From Mucilaginibacter sp. OK098 (lineage in GTDB: Bacteria > Bacteroidota > Bacteroidia > Sphingobacteriales > Sphingobacteriaceae): a stretch of DNA of 64,000 nt. Shown here in pieces: positions 1 through 8,063 of the stretch. The first letter of the stretch is position 1; every line of letters starts with the position of its first letter. The DNA is taken from assembly GCF_900142915.1 (NCBI RefSeq), contig NZ_FRCM01000001.1, forward strand, positions 372,001 through 436,000, written 5' to 3'. Both the position numbers and the translations under genes were made by a program. The notes below the pieces were generated by a model. The model saw only the letters and a program-made list of their open reading frames with translations. It had not been told where the DNA came from and made no database searches.

Positions 1-261
1 GGTGTATCCGGCGTTTTGCGATGGGTTATTTTTGTCATCGCCCGAAGGTGTATTGCTGTTTTTGCCGAAACTATGCCCGCCCATTGCCTGGCCTTCTTTT
101 ACGGGCTTCATATTGTTTTTAGTTCTGCCGTATAAGTTTCTTTCCAGGTTTTTTTCTTTTAGATTTTTTGCATCATCAACACGCCATGCGTTTGGTTTGT
201 CGGCTGTTTTGATTGAATGATCGTCCCAATCATCCAAATGGTTTTTTTTATCAAATTCCAT
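1..261 (-). CDS. Hydrophilic hypothetical protein, C-terminus off the window
   Basis: An open frame on the minus strand runs from an ATG at 261 to the window edge without a stop, about 87 residues. It begins MEFDKKNHLDDWDDHSI and is very rich in Asp, Lys, Asn and Gly, with no hydrophobic stretch, so it is probably a soluble, largely disordered cytoplasmic protein. I do not recognise a family. The plus-strand reading frame over the same bases is less protein-like and is treated as a shadow. Upstream (262-475) there is no gene, only AT-rich sequence containing a dispersed repeat. Confidence 0.5.
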   Translation of the reverse strand, partial: MEFDKKNHLDDWDDHSIKTADKPNAWRVDDAKNLKEKNLERNLYGRTKNNMKPVKEGQAMGGHSFGKNSNTPSGDDKNNPSQNAGYT

Positions 262-325
262 AGTTTGTTAGTTGAGGTATAAGTAATTACGTGTGGGAAT
301 TGTAATTGTTTTGAATTTGTTAAAT

Positions 326-348
326 AGTTCATGGTTGATGGTTCATAG
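326..348 (+). repeat. Dispersed repeat, left copy of an inverted pair
   Basis: A 23-base sequence beginning AGTTCATGGTTGATGG recurs in reverse orientation at 1340-1362 with 21 of 23 matches. The pair brackets the secreted repeat-protein gene. A weaker related stretch lies near 415-455. Confidence 0.55.
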
Positions 349-475
349 ATCATAGTAGCTGCATTGAGGACTAATAATGCATGATAAATACAATGCTGAC
401 CTCAAAAAATTCCGGCTATGGACCATGAATTAATTAAAGGGCTCATAGTTAATTTATGATACGGCCTCTTTTTTA

Positions 476-1135
476 TTAATTGTCATAATAGAGGCTTTTA
501 TGCCATATAATATTTAAATTAGGTGTGTCTCCCGCTACATTTTTAACGGATCCCATTCGCTCTGTTGGGCCAAAGCGATCATAGTAAGTAATAGTGGTAT
601 TGCCTATGGTTTTCATTTTTCCTTTTAATTCATCCCAGTCAAAGCGGTCATAATAGGTAATAGCAACATTATTTACAGATTTTAATTTCCCATTTAATTC
701 ATCCCAGCCGAAGCGGTCATAATAAGTAAATGTGACGTTCCCTATAGATTTTACCTTACCTCTTAGTTCATCCCAGGCAAATCGGTCGTAATAAGTAACC
801 TGTAAATTGCCCACCTGCTTTATTTTACCGCTCAATTCGTCCCCGTCGGTATCAACGTAATAATCTAAAGCAGGCAATATGGTATTGGATTGGCGGGAGG
901 CGCGGTTGTCTTCGTCCGGAAAGTCGCTATCATCATTGTTTCCATTGTCGTAATTTAACAATAATCGGCCCGCCCTGTTTATATAAATAGTTAGGTTATT
1001 ATCAGTAAAATGTATTGACGAAATAAAAGCCCGTCCGCTAGTTATTCTAAGGTTAAGTTCAAAATTAGCCTGGGCGTGGCAAATGAAACTAAAGGCTATT
1101 AATAAGACGGATAGAAGTGTACGTTTAAAAAGCAT
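476..1135 (-). CDS. Secreted protein with tandem YDRF-WDEL repeats
   Basis: This 219-residue protein starts with a clear signal peptide (MLFKRTLLSVLLIAFSFICHAQA, cleavage near residue 23), so it is exported. Residues about 100-200 hold four to five copies of a roughly 23-residue unit with the pattern TYYDRFxWDELxGKxKxxGN. The aromatic and Gly/Asp spacing suggests a beta-repeat. A short acidic segment (NGNNDDSDFPDEDNRAS) precedes the repeats. I do not recognise a named family. It stands alone, transcribed away from the CoA-transferase genes, and is flanked by a 23-bp imperfect inverted repeat. A structural or surface role is possible but unproven. Confidence 0.7.
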   Translation of the reverse strand: MLFKRTLLSVLLIAFSFICHAQANFELNLRITSGRAFISSIHFTDNNLTIYINRAGRLLLNYDNGNNDDSDFPDEDNRASRQSNTILPALDYYVDTDGDELSGKIKQVGNLQVTYYDRFAWDELRGKVKSIGNVTFTYYDRFGWDELNGKLKSVNNVAITYYDRFDWDELKGKMKTIGNTTITYYDRFGPTERMGSVKNVAGDTPNLNIIWHKSLYYDN

Positions 1136-1339
1136 TATGTATGGTTTTATGATATGCGTGTTGTACGTTGTACTGGTAAGATTAGGAATGCCCCTTATGG
1201 TTTAACGGGATTTAAACTTTTGCTATGATCTATGCCAATGCATCGTCCTATGGCTTATTTGAGGTGAGGCCAATAGCACTTATATCAAATCCAAGCTAAC
1301 CTGATGATAATGAACTACACTCATCAACTATTGTTTTCA

Positions 1340-1362
1340 CTATGAACTACCAACCATGAACT
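1340..1362 (-). repeat. Dispersed repeat, right copy of an inverted pair
   Basis: Reverse-complement partner of 326-348 (21 of 23 bases identical). It lies in the otherwise featureless gap 1136-1402 upstream of the CoA-transferase A gene. Confidence 0.55.
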
Positions 1363-1402
1363 CCCTAAAAAATGACTAATTTTACCCCACCAATTATAGA
1401 AC

Positions 1403-2098
1403 ATGAATAAAACAGTAAACGGAGCTGATGAAGCTATCCACGACATTCAGGACGGGATGACCTTAATGCTTGGTGGGTTTGGCATGAGCGGACTGCCCGA
1501 AAAGTGCATAGCAGCATTAGTTAAAAAAGGAGTGAAAGATTTGACCTGCATTTCCAACAATGCAGGTGTTGATGACTTTGGCATAGGCCTGATGCTTAAA
1601 CAACGGCAGGTGAAAAAGATGATCTCATCATATGTAGGCGAAAATGCGGAGTTCGAAAGGCAATTGCTTAGCGGCGAGCTTGAAGTTGAGCTGATTCCGC
1701 AAGGCACACTGGCAACCCGCTGCATGGCGGCAGGATACGGAATGCCTGCAATTTTTACCCCGGCAGGAATAGGCACCGAGGTAGCCATAGGCAAAGAAGT
1801 AAGAAACTTTAATGGTAAAGATTATTTAATGGAGATGGCTTTTGAGGCTGATTTTGCTATTGTAAAAGCCTGGAAAGGCGATACTATGGGGAATTTAGTT
1901 TACCGCGCTACTGCCCGTAATTTTAACGCGGTTATGGCAATGGCTGGTAAAATTACCATTGCAGAAGTTGAAGAGCTGGTAGAACCCGGAGAAATTGATC
2001 CGGATCATGTGCATACTCCCGGGATTTATGTGCACAGGATTTTTCAGGGTTTGAATTATGAGAAAAGAATTGAACAGAGGACAGTAAGAAAGCGATAA
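1403..2098 (+). CDS. scoA: 3-oxoacid CoA-transferase subunit A
   Basis: This 231-residue protein has the CoA-transferase family I alpha-subunit signature GGFGMSGLP at residues 24-32, followed by a glycine-rich Rossmann-like region (ISNNAG, GIGLML). The family moves CoA from succinyl-CoA to 3-oxoacids such as acetoacetate, in ketone-body or branched-chain acid catabolism in the cytoplasm. Length is normal for the separate A subunit. The B subunit follows on the same strand after 192 bp. These genes are usually nearly contiguous, and the gap here is filled by a palindromic repeat. Exact acyl specificity (acetoacetate versus oxoadipate) cannot be read from the sequence. Confidence 0.9.
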   Translation: MNKTVNGADEAIHDIQDGMTLMLGGFGMSGLPEKCIAALVKKGVKDLTCISNNAGVDDFGIGLMLKQRQVKKMISSYVGENAEFERQLLSGELEVELIPQGTLATRCMAAGYGMPAIFTPAGIGTEVAIGKEVRNFNGKDYLMEMAFEADFAIVKAWKGDTMGNLVYRATARNFNAVMAMAGKITIAEVEELVEPGEIDPDHVHTPGIYVHRIFQGLNYEKRIEQRTVRKR

Positions 2099-2108
2099 TA
2101 AACAAGGC

Positions 2109-2260
2109 CGTCATTGCGAGGAACGAAGCAAACTTTGCACTCGCTAATCAAAATGACTCACGCCCTGTGGTGACCAAAATGTTTAAAATCTTTTAGGTAA
2201 CCAAAACATAAGGGTCCGTGATTGTCCTTTGAAGAGGTTGCTTCGTTCCTCGCAATGACG
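2109..2260. repeat. REP-like element with 23-bp perfect terminal inverted repeats
   Basis: The left arm (2109-2131, begins CGTCATTGCGAGGAACGAAG) and right arm (2238-2260) are perfect reverse complements over 23 bases and enclose about 106 bases without a gene. The outer TCATTGCGAG motif recurs in the element at 9211-9295. It splits scoA from scoB. Such TCATTGCGAG palindromes are dispersed in Bacteroidota genomes. Confidence 0.8.
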
Positions 2261-2290
2261 TGATGGTTTAAAGAATTTTATATATCTATA

Positions 2291-2947
2291 ATGTTAGACA
2301 AAGAAGGAATAGCAAAACGAATTGCTAAAGAAATAAAAGATGGTTATTATGTAAACCTGGGGATTGGGATCCCAACATTGGTAGCCAATTATATCCCTGC
2401 AAATATTGATGTTGTATTGCAATCAGAAAACGGATTGCTGGGCATGGGGCCTTTTCCTTTTGAGGGGGAGGAGGATGCAGATATCATAAACGCAGGTAAA
2501 CAAACCATTACCATGTTGCCCGGGTCGGCTATTTTTGATTCGGCAATGAGCTTTGGGATGATCAGGGCTAAAAAGGTAAATCTTACCATATTGGGCGCTA
2601 TGGAGGTATCTGAAAATGGTGATATTGCCAACTGGAAGATCCCTGGAAAAATGGTTAAAGGAATGGGTGGCGCGATGGATTTGGTGGCATCTGCAGAGAA
2701 TATCATTGTTGCCATGCAGCATGTAAATAAAGCAGGAGAATCAAAGCTGCTACCCCAATGTACATTACCATTAACCGGCGTTAATTGCGTTAAAAAAATT
2801 GTAACCGAATTAGCCGTGCTTGATGTATTGCCGGAAGGTGGTTTTAAACTACTGGAACGTGCGCCCGGTGTAAGTGTTGAAGAAATTATAAAAGCAACGG
2901 CAGGGAAATTGGTAATTGAGGGAGAGGTTACGGAGATGGTTATTTAG
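2291..2947 (+). CDS. scoB: 3-oxoacid CoA-transferase subunit B
   Basis: This 218-residue protein carries the family I CoA-transferase beta-subunit motif SENGLLGMGP. The catalytic glutamate, which forms the glutamyl-CoA thioester intermediate in this family, is Glu46. The N-terminal GIGIPTLVANYI stretch and the later GGAMDLV and LTGVNCV segments are also typical. It pairs with the A subunit encoded just upstream to form the active heteromeric enzyme. A strong hairpin follows the stop codon. Length is normal and the ATG start fits family alignments. Confidence 0.9.
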   Translation: MLDKEGIAKRIAKEIKDGYYVNLGIGIPTLVANYIPANIDVVLQSENGLLGMGPFPFEGEEDADIINAGKQTITMLPGSAIFDSAMSFGMIRAKKVNLTILGAMEVSENGDIANWKIPGKMVKGMGGAMDLVASAENIIVAMQHVNKAGESKLLPQCTLPLTGVNCVKKIVTELAVLDVLPEGGFKLLERAPGVSVEEIIKATAGKLVIEGEVTEMVI

Positions 2948-2958
2948 TCCATCGGATA

Positions 2959-2991
2959 AAACTTACGAAGTTTTCAAAACTTCGTAAGTTT
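2959..2991. terminator. Bidirectional terminator hairpin
   Basis: Two 16-base arms (2959-2974 and 2976-2991) are exact reverse complements separated by one base. They lie between the convergent scoB and kinase genes, with A-tracts and T-tracts on both sides suited to termination in either direction. Confidence 0.75.
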
Positions 2992-2999
2992 CTAGTAGG

Positions 3000-3632
3000 C
3001 TAAAACAACTTCTCTCTTAAATCTTTAGATATTTCTTCCGTTACACAAATAATATCTTCAGCTTTGTTGGTGTTATTGACAATTATTTTATCGCATTCAT
3101 CCCGGTAGGGCAGTAAAAATTCTTTGTATGCCGGTGTAACATGATTTGCCCATCTGTACATTACGTCTTCGTGCGAATAGCCGCGTTCAATTAAGTCGCG
3201 TTTTAAACGGCGTTGCAGGGCTATATTATCATCGGCTTCGATAAAGATCTTTAGATCAAGCTTTTCTGCTATCTTTTTAAAGTGCAGGATAAACAGGCCT
3301 TCCACAATAAGAATTGGAGCAGGCTTTATCTCCAGCATCTTAGGTACCGCATCAACATTATTAAAAGTGTATTCCTTTTTTAGAATCGTTTTGCCGTTTA
3401 GCAGGCTGTCAATATCTGTCTCAAAATGGTCATGATCTATAGTGGAAGGAAGATCGAAGTTATAATACGCAATTTCTTCCTTGGTCATATTATGCGCTAC
3501 GGGGAAATAATAGTCATCCTGCGAAACAAGGCATACCTCATCGGCAGAAAAATGCTCCAAAAAACACTTCAAAAAAAAAGTTTTGCCGGATCCGCTTCCT
3601 CCGGCAATACCAATGATATATGGTTTATTCAT
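3000..3632 (-). CDS. udk: Uridine kinase-like P-loop nucleoside kinase
   Basis: This 210-residue protein has a Walker A motif GGSGSGKT at residues 11-18 and the uridine kinase features SQDDYY, YNFDLPSTIDHD and VEGLFILH. The family phosphorylates uridine and cytidine to UMP and CMP in pyrimidine salvage, in the cytoplasm. Some relatives of this size act on other substrates (phosphoribulokinase/pantothenate kinase superfamily), but the DDYY and DLPSTID pattern favours uridine kinase. The ATG overlaps the end of the upstream LysM gene by 8 bp, so the two are co-transcribed and probably translationally coupled. Confidence 0.85.
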   Translation of the reverse strand: MNKPYIIGIAGGSGSGKTFFLKCFLEHFSADEVCLVSQDDYYFPVAHNMTKEEIAYYNFDLPSTIDHDHFETDIDSLLNGKTILKKEYTFNNVDAVPKMLEIKPAPILIVEGLFILHFKKIAEKLDLKIFIEADDNIALQRRLKRDLIERGYSHEDVMYRWANHVTPAYKEFLLPYRDECDKIIVNNTNKAEDIICVTEEISKDLREKLF

Positions 3633-4716
3633 TCGGGCTACCGTAGCTGATATTTACATGAAAGCGTTTGTCTAAAGCGCCTAATGAGTCGGCAACATTT
3701 TTTGTCATCACTAAAATAACATCTTTTGTTGATTCATTATCTGTAAAACGGCCAACTACTTTTGCAAAAGTAGTACGGTTAGTCATTGGGTTTGTAATTT
3801 TTATAACAGTGCCAATAGGGGCTGTGCGGTGAAGCACCAGCTTTTTATTAGGGTCAAGGCTGGGATCATCAATCCATGTTGCTACGCCTTTTTCATTTTT
3901 TTCATAAAGGCCGTACTTGTTTGCGTTTAAATGGCTGCTGCTGTCTTTTGCAATAACCGGCGCCAGGTTTGAGTCGCGTTTTGCCACTACAGGCTGTGTA
4001 TCGGCAGTTGCCACCTGTTGAACAGCCTGCTGTGGTTGTTGTGCCTGTTGTTGCCCGGTTGCAGGCTGCACTAAAATAATTTGGCCTGGTTGCAGATTTG
4101 TTGATGTTAAGTTATTGAGCTTAGTAACTGCCTCAACATTTGTATTAAAGCGCTTTGCTATAGAATACAGGGTCTCTCCGGCCGATACTTTATATTGTGT
4201 TGGAGGGGTATTATCCTGTTGTACAGATTGCTGTACTACAGGTTGTTGTGTAACCGGGGCAGGCTGCTGTGCAACTGCATGTTCTGGCACAGATTGTTCT
4301 GGCGCTGGGTCGGGGGTAATATTCTCGGTTTTTTTGTGCTTTTTGCTCTTTGCTTCTTCCTTTGCCTCTTTAGCTTCACGGGCCAGTCTTGCTTTTTTCT
4401 CTTTTTTAGTTTCCTTTACAACAGCTTCGGCAGCTTCTTTTTTGCTTTTTTTATAGGGAATATCAGTTGGTACGTTTACAATTTTACCTAATGACAATGT
4501 TTCTTTTTTAGCACCATTAAATTTCATTAACACTTGCGGCTTTATATTATAACGCCTCCCGATGGAGTAATAGGTATCGCCTGCCTTAACTTTAAACAGC
4601 ACCATTTTTTTGCCGTCGTTGTTTTTTACGCCTATGGAATCAATTATGGGGTTAGCAAATAGCGATACAGATAATGTAAATAATGATACGGTTAATAATA
4701 GAATCTTAAATTTCAT
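3625..4716 (-). CDS. Secreted LysM-domain protein with RlpA-like C-terminus
   Basis: This 363-residue protein has an N-terminal signal peptide (to about residue 21, ending SLFANP). A first LysM domain spans about residues 41-86 (KAGDTYYSIGRRYNI). A low-complexity Lys/Glu then Pro/Gln-rich linker follows. A second LysM domain lies at about 172-216 (SAGETLYSIAKRFNT). The last 95 residues (TAPIGTVIKITNPMTNRTTFAKVVG) look like the double-psi beta-barrel found in RlpA. LysM domains bind peptidoglycan, so the protein should sit in the periplasm on the cell wall. It is the first gene of a small operon with the kinase. Confidence 0.85.
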   Translation of the reverse strand: MKFKILLLTVSLFTLSVSLFANPIIDSIGVKNNDGKKMVLFKVKAGDTYYSIGRRYNIKPQVLMKFNGAKKETLSLGKIVNVPTDIPYKKSKKEAAEAVVKETKKEKKARLAREAKEAKEEAKSKKHKKTENITPDPAPEQSVPEHAVAQQPAPVTQQPVVQQSVQQDNTPPTQYKVSAGETLYSIAKRFNTNVEAVTKLNNLTSTNLQPGQIILVQPATGQQQAQQPQQAVQQVATADTQPVVAKRDSNLAPVIAKDSSSHLNANKYGLYEKNEKGVATWIDDPSLDPNKKLVLHRTAPIGTVIKITNPMTNRTTFAKVVGRFTDNESTKDVILVMTKNVADSLGALDKRFHVNISYGSPNE

Positions 4717-4737
4717 AATGAACTTTGAATCAATAAT

Positions 4738-5511
4738 TTATAGGGATAAAACTTTCAGTTCAGCCTTATTTTTTATGTAAATTAAACGGTTTTTATGCAA
4801 TATAAACGCCTCCGGTTGAATTTTTTGTATATCAGTGTTCAATAAATCTTCATAAACCTCCCGATATTCATCGCGATCTGTTTTAGCAAACACATAAAGC
4901 ATTTGTATTAATTGCCCTGCCTTTAACGCGTGCAAAGATACAATTCTAAAATTATTGTATTCAAGGTAATGTACCCAATTTCCATAAGGGTGGATAGTGA
5001 TAAGACCAGCGGGCAAAAGTTCAGTTGTCAATTGTTCAGGTACGCTGATGCTATTTTCAGGTTCCCCATAAATATACGGTTCATAAATACGGCTGGTTGT
5101 CCCTGTTTTAATATCAGCCAAAAATAACTTACGCGGCTGCATGCGGGTATCATAAACAATTGGCCCGTTTACACTTAAATGATCAAAACCGTACGTGAAG
5201 TTGCTCCATAAAGCTTCGCCGGTATAGGCATCTATTGCCAATAAGCCTTTATGCGTTGGCCCGGTTTCTGATTGGTAATAATGGATAAGCAATACACCGT
5301 TGTAAGCCGCTTCAATTCCGGTGAGCCATCGTTCAGGTGTAACAACATCTTTAAAATATACTTTACCGCTATTCAAATCTACCGAGCCAAAACAAACTTT
5401 TTTTTCTTCATTATCCCTGATCTCAACAAAAAGCGTATCACTCAGGCTGTCAATTTCCATGCGCCATATTGTTCCTGCAAATCGCTCATTTATATGTGGC
5501 AATAGTGTCAT
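4738..5511 (-). CDS. DUF4905-like beta-propeller-type protein
   Basis: This 257-residue protein has no signal peptide and is rich in short beta-strand-like segments with recurrent Asp/Gly turns (TLFVEIRDNEEKK, GLLAIDAYTGEALWSNF). The segment AIDAYTGEALW resembles PQQ-type propeller blades. It matches my recollection of DUF4905, a Bacteroidota family without known function, but this was not checked against a database. It lies 21 bp upstream of the LysM gene on the same strand and may be co-transcribed with it. The dps gene diverges from it. Confidence 0.65.
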   Translation of the reverse strand: MTLLPHINERFAGTIWRMEIDSLSDTLFVEIRDNEEKKVCFGSVDLNSGKVYFKDVVTPERWLTGIEAAYNGVLLIHYYQSETGPTHKGLLAIDAYTGEALWSNFTYGFDHLSVNGPIVYDTRMQPRKLFLADIKTGTTSRIYEPYIYGEPENSISVPEQLTTELLPAGLITIHPYGNWVHYLEYNNFRIVSLHALKAGQLIQMLYVFAKTDRDEYREVYEDLLNTDIQKIQPEAFILHKNRLIYIKNKAELKVLSL

Positions 5512-5550
5512 ATTACCTGCAAATATGGATATAAATCCCGGAGTTAGTTA

Positions 5551-5582
5551 TTTTTGTATGATAAACGATCTACCTATATTTA
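5551..5582 (+). promoter_or_regulatory. Candidate Bacteroidota-type promoter of dps
   Basis: A TTTTTG at 5551-5556 is followed after 18 bases by TATATTTA at 5575-5582, close to the Bacteroidota -33 TTTG / -7 TAnnTTTG pattern. It lies about 27 bases before the dps start codon. Confidence 0.4.
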
Positions 5583-5608
5583 CGTAAATCAAACACACAA
5601 ATACTACT

Positions 5609-6088
5609 ATGAAAGCTGACAAAATAAGTCTTAAGGAATCAAAAGAAAAACCGGTTGTTGATCATTTAAACGAGCTATTGGCTAACTACCATATTCATTA
5701 TCAAAAAGTACGCGGATGCCATTGGAACGTTAAAGGCAAAAGCTTTTTTACCTTACATGTTAAATTCGAAGAACTTTATACAGCAGCCCTTTTAACAATT
5801 GATGAACTTGCTGAAAGGATACTGACGCTTGGTAAACCACCGTACAGCACGTTTGAAGATTATATTAAAAAGGCCAAATTAAAGGAAATTGACACCATTG
5901 GTTTAAAAGACACCACTATGGTTAAAGCCATTATTGAAGATATGGCCACCTTAATTAAAATGGAACGTACAATTTTGGAAATTACTGCCGAAGCAGGCGA
6001 TGACGGCACCAATGATATGGTAAACCGTTTTATGCAGTTCAAGGAAAAAAATACCTGGATGCTGCGTTCGTTTGTAAATGAAGACTAA
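5609..6088 (+). CDS. dps: Dps family ferritin-like DNA-protection protein
   Basis: This 159-residue protein has the Dps four-helix ferritin fold signature. The inter-subunit ferroxidase ligands are all present with correct spacing: His38 (in CHWNVKG), His50, Asp65 and Glu69. The family forms 12-subunit shells that oxidise Fe(II) with peroxide, store iron and protect DNA in starvation. It is a single-gene unit, with a plausible promoter upstream and an intrinsic terminator downstream, diverging from the DUF4905 gene. Start and length agree with the family. Confidence 0.92.
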   Translation: MKADKISLKESKEKPVVDHLNELLANYHIHYQKVRGCHWNVKGKSFFTLHVKFEELYTAALLTIDELAERILTLGKPPYSTFEDYIKKAKLKEIDTIGLKDTTMVKAIIEDMATLIKMERTILEITAEAGDDGTNDMVNRFMQFKEKNTWMLRSFVNED

Positions 6089-6196
6089 ACTAAGATTCGT
6101 AGGATTAAAAGATGAAAGGATTTTTTAATTTGAAAATTAAATAAAACCTGCACCCAAAATCACAATTTGCAACATATTGGATACTGTCAAAAGTAT

Positions 6197-6222
6197 AGCC
6201 TTGTTATTTAACAGGGCTTTTT
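6197..6222 (+). terminator. Intrinsic terminator after dps
   Basis: A 10-bp stem (AGCCTTGTTA paired with TAACAGGGCT, one G-U pair, two-base loop) is followed by a run of T. It lies in the 226-bp gap between dps and proS, closer to dps. Confidence 0.75.
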
Positions 6223-6314
6223 GCATTAAAATCCATTAATCCTATAAATCTTATAAATCTTAGTTTAAATTTGGCCTCTTTATAAATTCAAAACGTTACA
6301 AACTATAAATTAAT

Positions 6315-7787
6315 ATGAGCAAAGGGGTTGTAAGTAAGGACGAAGATTATTCGCAATGGTATAATGACCTGGTGATAAAAGCCGATATGGCCGAGTATTC
6401 GCCGGTTAAAGGATGCATGATCATTAAGCCGTATGGTTATTCAATATGGGAAAAAATGCAGGCTGTACTTGACGGCATGTTTAAAGAAACAGGGCATGTT
6501 AATGCTTATTTCCCCATGATGATCCCCAAATCTTTTTTCTCAAAAGAAGCTAGTCACGTTGAAGGGTTTGCCAAAGAATGTGCTGTTGTTACCCATTATC
6601 GGTTAAAAACTGATGAGAACGGACAGGTTGTGGTTGATGAAACTGCAAAGCTTGAGGAAGAACTTATATTACGCCCAACGTCAGAAACTATTATCTGGAA
6701 TACTTACCGGGGATGGATCCAGTCGTACCGCGACTTACCGATATTGGTTAACCAATGGGCCAATGTGGTACGCTGGGAAATGCGTACCCGTTTGTTTTTA
6801 CGTACAACCGAGTTTTTATGGCAGGAAGGGCATACCGCCCACGCTACTGCTGAAGAGGCAATTGTTGAAACTGAGCAAATGCTTGGTGTTTATGCTGATT
6901 TTGTTGAAAACTGGATGGCGTTGCCGGTGGTAAAAGGTAAAAAAACGGCAAACGAGCGTTTTGCAGGCGCATTGGATACTTATTGTATTGAAGCGCTGAT
7001 GCAGGATGGTAAAGCTTTGCAGGCAGGAACATCGCACTTTTTAGGGCAAAATTTCGCCAAAGCATTTGATGTGAAGTTTACCAACAAAGAAAATAAGCTT
7101 GATTATGTTTGGGCTACCTCATGGGGTGTATCAACCCGTTTGATAGGCGCCTTAATTATGGCGCACTCTGATGATGCAGGCTTGGTATTGCCGCCAAAAC
7201 TAGCGCCAATACAGGTTGTTGTTGTGCCTATTTATAAGCATGAAGAAGAGCTTGAAAATATATCAGGGTTTGTAAAAGAACTTACAAGGGACCTTAAGGC
7301 AAAAAATATTTCTGTTAAGTTTGATAAACGCGACACACATCGCCCGGGCGCTAAATTTGCCGAATACGAGCTTAAGGGAGTACCTCTGCGCGTAGCAATA
7401 GGCAGTCGTGATATGCAAAACGGAACAGTTGAGCTTGCCCGTCGTGATACCAAAACAAAAGAAACGGTGAACCAGGAAGGTTTAGCAACGCATATTGAAG
7501 GGTTATTGGAAGAGATCCAAAATAACATCTATCAAAAGGCTTTTAGCTTCAGAGCTGAAAACACCACCGAAGTTGACAGCTACGATGAGTTTAAGCGCCT
7601 GCTTGATGAACAGCCTGGTTTTATATCAGCCCATTGGGATGGTACATCAGAAACAGAACAACAGATAAAAGACGAGACAAAGGCTACTATACGTTGTATC
7701 CCTTTGGATAATAAACAGGAAGAAGGCAAGTGTATTTTGACTGGGAAACCAAGTAAACAAAGGGTACTGTTTGCAAGGGCGTATTAG
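6315..7787 (+). CDS. proS: Proline-tRNA ligase
   Basis: This 490-residue protein is the short class IIa prolyl-tRNA synthetase type without an editing insertion. Visible signatures are the motif 2 region [20 protein letters not shown], the preceding RPTSETIIW, the motif 3 region around [14 protein letters not shown], and an anticodon-binding domain starting near [11 protein letters not shown]. The C-terminal zinc-domain-like tail is typical of the archaeal/eukaryal-type enzyme. It charges tRNA-Pro with proline in the cytoplasm and is essential. A palindrome overlaps the stop codon and probably ends transcription. Confidence 0.95.
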   Translation: MSKGVVSKDEDYSQWYNDLVIKADMAEYSPVKGCMIIKPYGYSIWEKMQAVLDGMFKETGHVNAYFPMMIPKSFFSKEASHVEGFAKECAVVTHYRLKTDENGQVVVDETAKLEEELILRPTSETIIWNTYRGWIQSYRDLPILVNQWANVVRWEMRTRLFLRTTEFLWQEGHTAHATAEEAIVETEQMLGVYADFVENWMALPVVKGKKTANERFAGALDTYCIEALMQDGKALQAGTSHFLGQNFAKAFDVKFTNKENKLDYVWATSWGVSTRLIGALIMAHSDDAGLVLPPKLAPIQVVVVPIYKHEEELENISGFVKELTRDLKAKNISVKFDKRDTHRPGAKFAEYELKGVPLRVAIGSRDMQNGTVELARRDTKTKETVNQEGLATHIEGLLEEIQNNIYQKAFSFRAENTTEVDSYDEFKRLLDEQPGFISAHWDGTSETEQQIKDETKATIRCIPLDNKQEEGKCILTGKPSKQRVLFARAY

Positions 7788-7804
7788 CCCCCCTAAAGGG
7801 GGAG
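7786..7804. repeat. CCCCCTAAAGGGGG dispersed palindrome
   Basis: AGCCCCCCTAAAGGGGGAGCT-type palindrome beginning inside the proS stop codon. The same palindrome family appears inside the TIGR02757 gene at 9685-9703. It can fold into a G+C-rich hairpin and may serve as the proS terminator. Confidence 0.65.
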
Positions 7805-7864
7805 CTTTGAATTGCATGGGTAGTAAAAGAATAAAATAGAGAGTAGCAATATTCGTTCGTAGCC

Positions 7865-7981
7865 GTTGTTGGTGTTGTCACCAACAACCGATTATGTTTG
7901 TGTTTTGGAGGATGCCGCGTAATTGTCGACTGCTTTTTACGCGTTATAAATCTCTCCGCTTGTTGGTCACAAGACCAACAA
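7865..7981. repeat. Paired TTGTTGGT hairpins
   Basis: Two hairpins bracket about 85 bases. The first has 10-bp arms GTTGTTGGTG/CACCAACAAC (7865-7888). The second has 9-bp arms TTGTTGGTC/GACCAACAA (7960-7981). The shared TTGTTGGT stem suggests one REP-like unit in the gap between proS and the PLP enzyme gene. No coding sequence was seen in this gap. Confidence 0.5.
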
Positions 7982-8063
7982 GGGCATCAATCACGTTATT
8001 AATTATTGAAAATAAAGGAACCTTACAACATTCCAACTTTAAAACATTACAACACCACCACAC

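Noticed and set aside
2-220. Plus-strand open frame at the left edge
   Set aside because: The minus strand gives a better, hydrophilic protein with an ATG at 261; the plus frame is a Phe/Leu-rich shadow.
4115-4491. Cys/Phe-rich plus-strand frames across the LysM gene
   Set aside because: They mirror the Gln/Lys-rich linker of the real minus-strand LysM gene.
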